Source: Pontederia crassipes
Taxonomy: Eukaryota > Streptophyta > Magnoliopsida > Commelinales > Pontederiaceae
Reading direction: 5' to 3'
Assembly (NCBI GenBank): GCA_030549335.1
Contig: CM060194.1
Location: 12,092,171 to 12,156,170 of the forward strand
DNA: 64,000 bases
Shown: piece by piece, positions 58,846 to 64,000 of the stretch
How positions within the stretch are numbered: position 1 is the first letter of the stretch
How the letters are laid out: every line of letters begins with the position of its first letter
Program-made: the position numbers and the translations under genes
Notes under the pieces: model-generated
What the model was told of the DNA's origin: nothing
The model's database searches: none
Seen by the model: the letters and a program-made list of their open reading frames with translations, nothing else

Positions 58846-59559
58846 TCCTAGCTACATGAACTGCTACATGATTATAGTGAATCTTGAAAAGAGAAAAAAA
58901 AATGAAACATAGAAGTGAATTGATCAGATGCTTTTGAGTTTTAACATGGCCATGAATGTTTTACATACCATATATTCCAAACTCACTAGTACCGAACATA
59001 TATTCTCATTCCTTGTTAGAAATACATATTTTACTGATGTGATCAACCGTCCGTACGTTGCATTCCTTGATCAGAATTTAACTGCTCGTGATATATCAGA
59101 GTAAAAGTTTATCTGTAGCTGGTTTCTATGCTAGCATCACAATAGCATATAATTGCTTAATTTGGGCAATGCTATGCAGATAGGGTTCTTTCTTAGTTTG
59201 GATTTCGTGTCAAACGACAGTTTAAAGCGGGCCACCACTTTTGTTGCAGGAACACATACACCTGATCCTAGACGAGTTAACATGCATGGTCCAGTATTCT
59301 TGAGAGGAAATGAGCTGAATAAATAAAAAATGCTCCTTATTGGACATTTTCTTAGATTCTATGCATATTACCCTGGACTTCCAATACAAACGCGTGAGGG
59401 CAATCCACAATTGTAGTTCACAAACACAAAGTCAATCATCTCAGAGTCAAAGAGAATACAAAAACTTCAGATTTCTTTATCACATCTCTTGCATACATGC
59501 ATAATCCTGTAACTTCTCAATTTTTTCAGTCGGCAACAAACTTTTGCCTGTCTTTGAGG
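58846..59559. other. Intergenic DNA, possibly flank of a monooxygenase paralogue
   Basis: No gene recognised. The minus strand has a 62-codon frame (59410-59222) with no known motif. The adjoining duplicated block at 59560 suggests this is the downstream neighbourhood of a second monooxygenase copy. Confidence 0.4.
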
Positions 59560-59740
59560 CATACTTGAATCTATGCAGTTCAGAAACACTGACGGGATAA
59601 TCGACCACAGGTCGAACAAAACGTAGCAACAGAGAAACAGAAAACTGTATAAAACAGGGTAAGGTGACCAGTAAAAGAGAAACATATATAGACAAATTGT
59701 TTCAAGTTGTAAGATAGTAGAAGAAATATCAACTTGATCA
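59560..59740. repeat. Duplicated 3' flank of the monooxygenase gene (copy 2)
   Basis: Aligns with 819-985 in the same orientation. Homology stops exactly at 59740, where a copia LTR begins. The matching position in copy 1 continues toward the monooxygenase stop codon, so the displaced continuation would be expected beyond the copia element, past the window end. Confidence 0.75.
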
Positions 59741-61564
59741 TATCTTAATGGTGGAATATTGCCCTTTTGGGCACATGGACACGCGCGGCCCATTAGGGCG
59801 AGGCGCATGCCTGCGCTGACACATCATCATACGCGTGATGCGTTCTGCCTAACTTATCACCCAAGTCTCCCCACCCTATAAAAGGGGACCCATAGCATAG
59901 GTCCCAAATACACTTTTACAGAGGCTCGTCCAGAGTACTTGTGCTATGGCAAAGAGTTCCGTTCTCCAGAAGTTCGGTTTCCGATCTCGATGTGCAAGTG
60001 CGTTCGTCAAGAGTTCGTGGGAAAGCTCTGACGATCCGCTTCCGCTGCAAGAGGTATTCCGCAACCTCTAGAATTTATATCTGTTATAAATTCTAACATT
60101 GGTATCATAGCTTTTTTTAGGTTATTTCTCGAACTCGTGATTGCACCGAAAAAATAATATTTCTTATTATTTGGAATCTACGCACCTCAGTTATTTGACC
60201 ACAACCAAGGGACAAAATAGAGCTTGTCATCACAAATATATTATGGATGAACCTAGACCATAATATATTTTTTAGATTTATTTTAATATTTTTGGTGAAA
60301 TTTCGGATTTTTTTTGCATATGTTGCAGAAAAAAAAAAAGAAAACTGTTCCAGCAAGCACACGGCCCACTGGAAGGCCCAATTTGGGTGCAAAAGAGTTG
60401 CACATATGAGAAGTGGCAATTGGTCTGGCTGAGAGGCCCAATAAATAGTTTTTTTTCTTTTCTGATTTTTGCCAGTTTTTTAAAATAATCCGAAAATAGA
60501 AAATATCTATTATAAAATCTCGAAAAATCAGGAAAATTTTTGTTATTTTCCTCAGAAATTTTTTTGTAATATTGCATGCAATTTAATGTTATCAAAAGAA
60601 AATCATTTGTTGATTTAAAGCATTAAAGTAAATGATTAGATTTGCATGTGTTATCATGCATGAAATAAATATCTTCGTTTATGTATATCATAATGATATT
60701 TATTTATGTGATTAAAATTTTGATTATGTGTTAAAATCAAATTGGTATGTCCAATCTTGTTAAGCATGATAATTTGGCTTGAATTTCAAATTGATTTGAA
60801 ATTGATTAAATTAAAATTAATTCTTTTTGTGAGAATTAATTAAGATGGCAATATTAATTTTGGCCATGTGCTGAAATACATGTTTCATGCAAAGCTTATG
60901 ATAAAATAATTAGTTGGTCTAATTATACAAACTATAGGTAATTAAAGAATACATGAAAGATAGGTAATTCTTTAGTAGGACTAAGGCACCTTGAGATTCA
61001 AATATTGTCACAATAACCAACGTCTTTTTGTTGAGTAGTGCGTGATCCGAAATGCATGTCTAGAAAGGTTCCGAGGAACTGGCATGGTGCATGTTCAATG
61101 CAGTCTCCAGAAATAGGGTTGATGTGTGATAGTGGGAGCACAATTTTTTCCAATGTGATGTCGAGGCGAAGGATAGTGCACGGTTATTTAATTGGCACCC
61201 CTCGGGGAAGAGCTCCCGTTGCACTGGTCCTGATTGTCCTGATCATATTAGAAATAATTTGGTGCATCACACGAAATGAATTTCGGTGATTTTGAATTAT
61301 AAGTTGATTCAAAATGGATAGAGTAGAAAATTTTGAATTATGTGTCGATTCAAAATTTAATCATTTAGTTAAATTTTATCGCATTGTTAAAATAATGAAT
61401 AATAATATTTCTTGGAGATAGTGGGAGATGAGTGGGAGTCCAACAACCTCTCGATGTCACTACTTCATTAATATTGTTATTTCAATTTTTTTATGTTGTT
61501 TGCGGACAAAATTAAAACATGCATAACACTGATTTCTCCTAATTTTTTGTGACCAAACTAGACC

Positions 61565-62341
61565 ATGGGTTCCAAAATAATAATTGCTGACCTGAACAAC
61601 AATGAGAAGCTCAATGGCGACAATTATGATATTTGGCACCGTAAGGTCCGATATCTTCTAAAAGAACAAGAGATCTTGGAGACCATTAACCATGTTGTCA
61701 CTGAACCTGCACCAGGACATAATGCCCAACGCCAGAGGGACATGGAGGCCTATCAGGCCTGGACCAAAAAGAATCATATTGCTCGCATTACATTGCTGAG
61801 CACGATGAATAATTCCCTGCTGTGTGAATTCGAAGTCTATAAAATAGCATTTGAAATGTGGGCGGCGCTCCGCAATAAGTTTGGGGTCACTACGACCACC
61901 AAGCGTCGGATGCTCACGGTCAAGTTTGACTCTTATCGGAAACGACCAAACCATACGATGAGGGAGCATATCCAGGAGATGTCTAACATGATCCGTGAAC
62001 TCAAAAGTGCAGGACAAGTGCTCGATGATGAGCAACAGGTGCAAGCTCTGATCCGCTCGCTTCCAAAAAGTTGGGAACATATGTGTTGTAATTTGATGCA
62101 CAACGAAGGTGTCAAAACTTTTGACCAAGCTACTCGCCACATTGAAATGGAGGATGAGGCCCTACAAGCCATGAATCAAACCTCTAAAGCATTAGTTGCT
62201 GAGAATGGTGGACAAAGAGCTGGTTTCCAATCCAAGAGAAAAATGTCGCATAAGTCGCAACCAAATAATAAGAGCAGAAATGCTGAACAGAAGAAGCCCA
62301 AGGCCATCGGCACAAACGTGGAAAACGTGGTGGCAAAATAG
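61565..62341 (+). mobile_element. gag of the 59.7-kb copia (fossil)
   Basis: A 258-codon open frame starts MGSKIIIADLNNNEKLNGDN and has YDIWHRKVRYLL, FDSYRKRPNHTMREH and ELKSAGQVLDDEQQVQALIR, all hallmarks of the UBN2-type copia Gag. The zinc knuckle CYNCSKRSHFARDC lies just downstream at 62360-62400. The Gag frame itself looks whole. Confidence 0.9.
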
Positions 62342-62343
62342 AC

Positions 62344-63720
62344 ATGAATAAAGTAAAGTGCTACAATTGTAGTAAACGTAGTCACTTTGCTCGTGATTGC
62401 ACTGAGCGAAAGAAGGTTTGTCCTGACCACAATTCTTTTTCTTATGTCTCAAGTTGTGCCTTAATTGCTGAAACACATCCTTCGTGGATTGCAGATTCAG
62501 GAGCCACCGACCATGTAGCGAGAGATCATGGGGTCTTCATGGAATTTCATCGAATAAGTGCGGGGAGAAAATGGATTTATGTTGGAAACAATGTAAGAGT
62601 TGAAGTTAAAGGCATTGGATCGTACAAGTTAGAACTTCGCAACGGCCAAATACTTTACTTTCACGATGTTCTATATGCTCCAACTTTTAGACGAAATTTA
62701 CTTTTTGTGTCATCATTAGACAAACTTGGTTATGTAATAAGTTTCCAGAGGAAACAAATGACAATATCTTATGACAATGTTCTTCTATACAATGGTTTTC
62801 TCAATAATGGTTTCTATGTCTTAAATATAGCATATGTTGCTAATAGTTATTCTTTTATATCATCTGTTGATGTGAATGATAGTGCCAACATTTGGCATGC
62901 CAGACTAGGACATATTGGTCAAGATCGAATGAATAGACTTGCTAGATAAGACCTCTTGGAGTCTCTCGCAAAAGTTTATCTTCCAACATGTGAGGAATGT
63001 CTAGCTGGTAAGAAAATAATAACACCATTTGGGATGAGAAAACGCGTCGAGTACCCATTACAATTAATCCATTCGGACATATGTGATCCGATGAATGTTC
63101 ACGCAAGACACGGTTTCTCTTATTTCATCACATTTATTGATGATTATTCACGTTACGGTGTTGTATACTTGATTTCTCATAAATCTGAAGCATTGAATTG
63201 TTTTGTACGATTCATGAACATGGCAAAGAATCAAGTGGATCACAAGATTAAAGCCTTGCGAACCGACCGTGGACGTGAATATCTCTCTGAGTTATTCAAA
63301 AAAATTATGTGATGAAAAATGTATAGTTAGGCAACTAACAGTACCGAGAACTCCACAATAAAATGGTGTTGCGGAAAGACGAAATCGTATCTTATTTGAT
63401 ATGGTCCGATTCATGATGGCGCAAGCTAATCTCCCAATTTCATATTGGGGAGATGCGTTATTGACTGCAGCCTATAATTTTAAACCGTGTACCATCGAAA
63501 TCCGTTTCTACCACATCTTATGAACTTTGGACAGGTCGAAAGCCTAACCTTAGTTATTTGCGTCCTTGGGGTTGCGCAGCCTATGTTCTAAACAACTCTC
63601 ATAAGTATGGGAAGTTGGGTCCTAGAGGGCAGAAATGTATCTTTATAAGATATTGTGAAACCTCTAAGGGCTATGTATTCATAGAAGAAAGAGAAAGAGA
63701 AGATGGTACGTAACGGAAAT
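62344..63720 (+). mobile_element. protease and integrase region of the 59.7-kb copia (fossil)
   Basis: Protease DSGATDHVARD (about 62493). The Gag-pre-integrase region carries NIWHARLGHIGQDRMNRLAR (62888-62947) and CEECLAGKK (about 62992). The integrase core starts QLIHSDICDPM (about 63063) and runs through FIDDYSRYGVVYL and ALRTDRGREYLS to GVAERRNR (about 63368). Reverse transcriptase is not reached before 64000. Broken in several places. Confidence 0.88.
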
Positions 63721-64000
63721 CGAAAGTAGAGATGTGACATTCATAGAGAACGAATTTCCTAAGAAGGCGAGATAGACAAGGGATTTCTCATAGATGTAGA
63801 GGAAGATCTGAGTTGACGGCTCAAGCGGAGTTAGTCTCCTTTATCCCATAGCTTGATCCGAGTGGGAGAGATTCACAACCGTCAATTGATGATCAACCTG
63901 AAGGTTCTCTTCGACGGGGTACTAGAAAACATGTTTCGCGCCGACATTTTGAAATCGAAGGGCTGCATGAACATGTACCACATGAGGTCAACATAGTAAG

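Larger units (their letters stand above)
59741..64000 (+). mobile_element. Ty1/copia element, 5' part, running off the window (fossil)
   Basis: 5' LTR about 59741-60098 with a TATA box (ccctataaaagg, about 59875). Primer-binding site ttggtatcatagc at 60099 (initiator tRNA-Met, one mismatch). Then a long leader of about 1.45 kb, gag from 61565, and pol to the window edge. No 3' LTR is in the window. Gag is one long frame, while the pol region has about half a dozen breaks or more. The insertion interrupts the duplicated monooxygenase flank. Confidence 0.88.

Overview
The window is plant nuclear DNA, most likely from an angiosperm with a large, repeat-rich genome. It is AT-rich. It holds one intron-containing host gene, plant-type FAR1-class Mutator-like elements (MULEs), a CACTA element with the plant TIR CACTACAAGAAAA, SIRE-type and other Ty1/copia elements, and Athila/Tat-like Ty3/gypsy LTRs. 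There is no prokaryotic gene organisation, and I saw no tRNA, rRNA or CRISPR array.

Host part (about 0.8-4.3 kb). A six-exon FAD-dependent monooxygenase of the plant MO1/CTF2 group lies on the minus strand (3908 to 1184). The spliced frame stays open for 401 codons with GT-AG introns. It has a TATA box at 4083-4089, and its start codon abuts a long GA/CT microsatellite. A 165-bp piece of its 3' flank recurs at 59.56-59.74 kb, which suggests a tandem paralogue whose body lies beyond the window end.

4.3-22.9 kb: a FAR1-type MULE with long TIRs, inserted just upstream of that gene. It carries a decayed transposase on the minus strand, a decayed GRF-zinc-finger gene on the plus strand, minisatellites and a nested 1.4-kb CACTA element. 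Its right TIR is split by a 10.45-kb Athila/Tat-like LTR element with three LTRs, no coding capacity and a perfect AGGAG target duplication.

22.9-37.7 kb: AT-rich intergenic DNA, then a GC-richer leader sequence present as a tandem duplication. The second leader copy is split by a minus-strand SIRE-like copia derivative (25.88-35.64 kb), which itself contains a 2.7-kb solo LTR. Beyond it lies a second FAR1-domain fossil and an unidentified open frame.

37.7-58.2 kb: a set of nested insertions. A fragmentary old copia is split by an LTR element (38.2-54.8 kb). That element contains a 2.1-kb solo LTR and a MULE (43.9-53.6 kb). The MULE contains a SIRE-type copia with gag, pol and an extra ORF in the env position. 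A further 2.2-kb solo LTR (55.8-58.0 kb) follows.

58.2-64 kb: a MITE-like element, a simple repeat, the duplicated monooxygenase flank, and the 5' two-thirds of another copia element that runs off the window.

The insertion boundaries, most with visible target-site duplications, give a relative chronology. The virus-like elements are fossils, broken in several places each; the only gene that looks functional is the monooxygenase.
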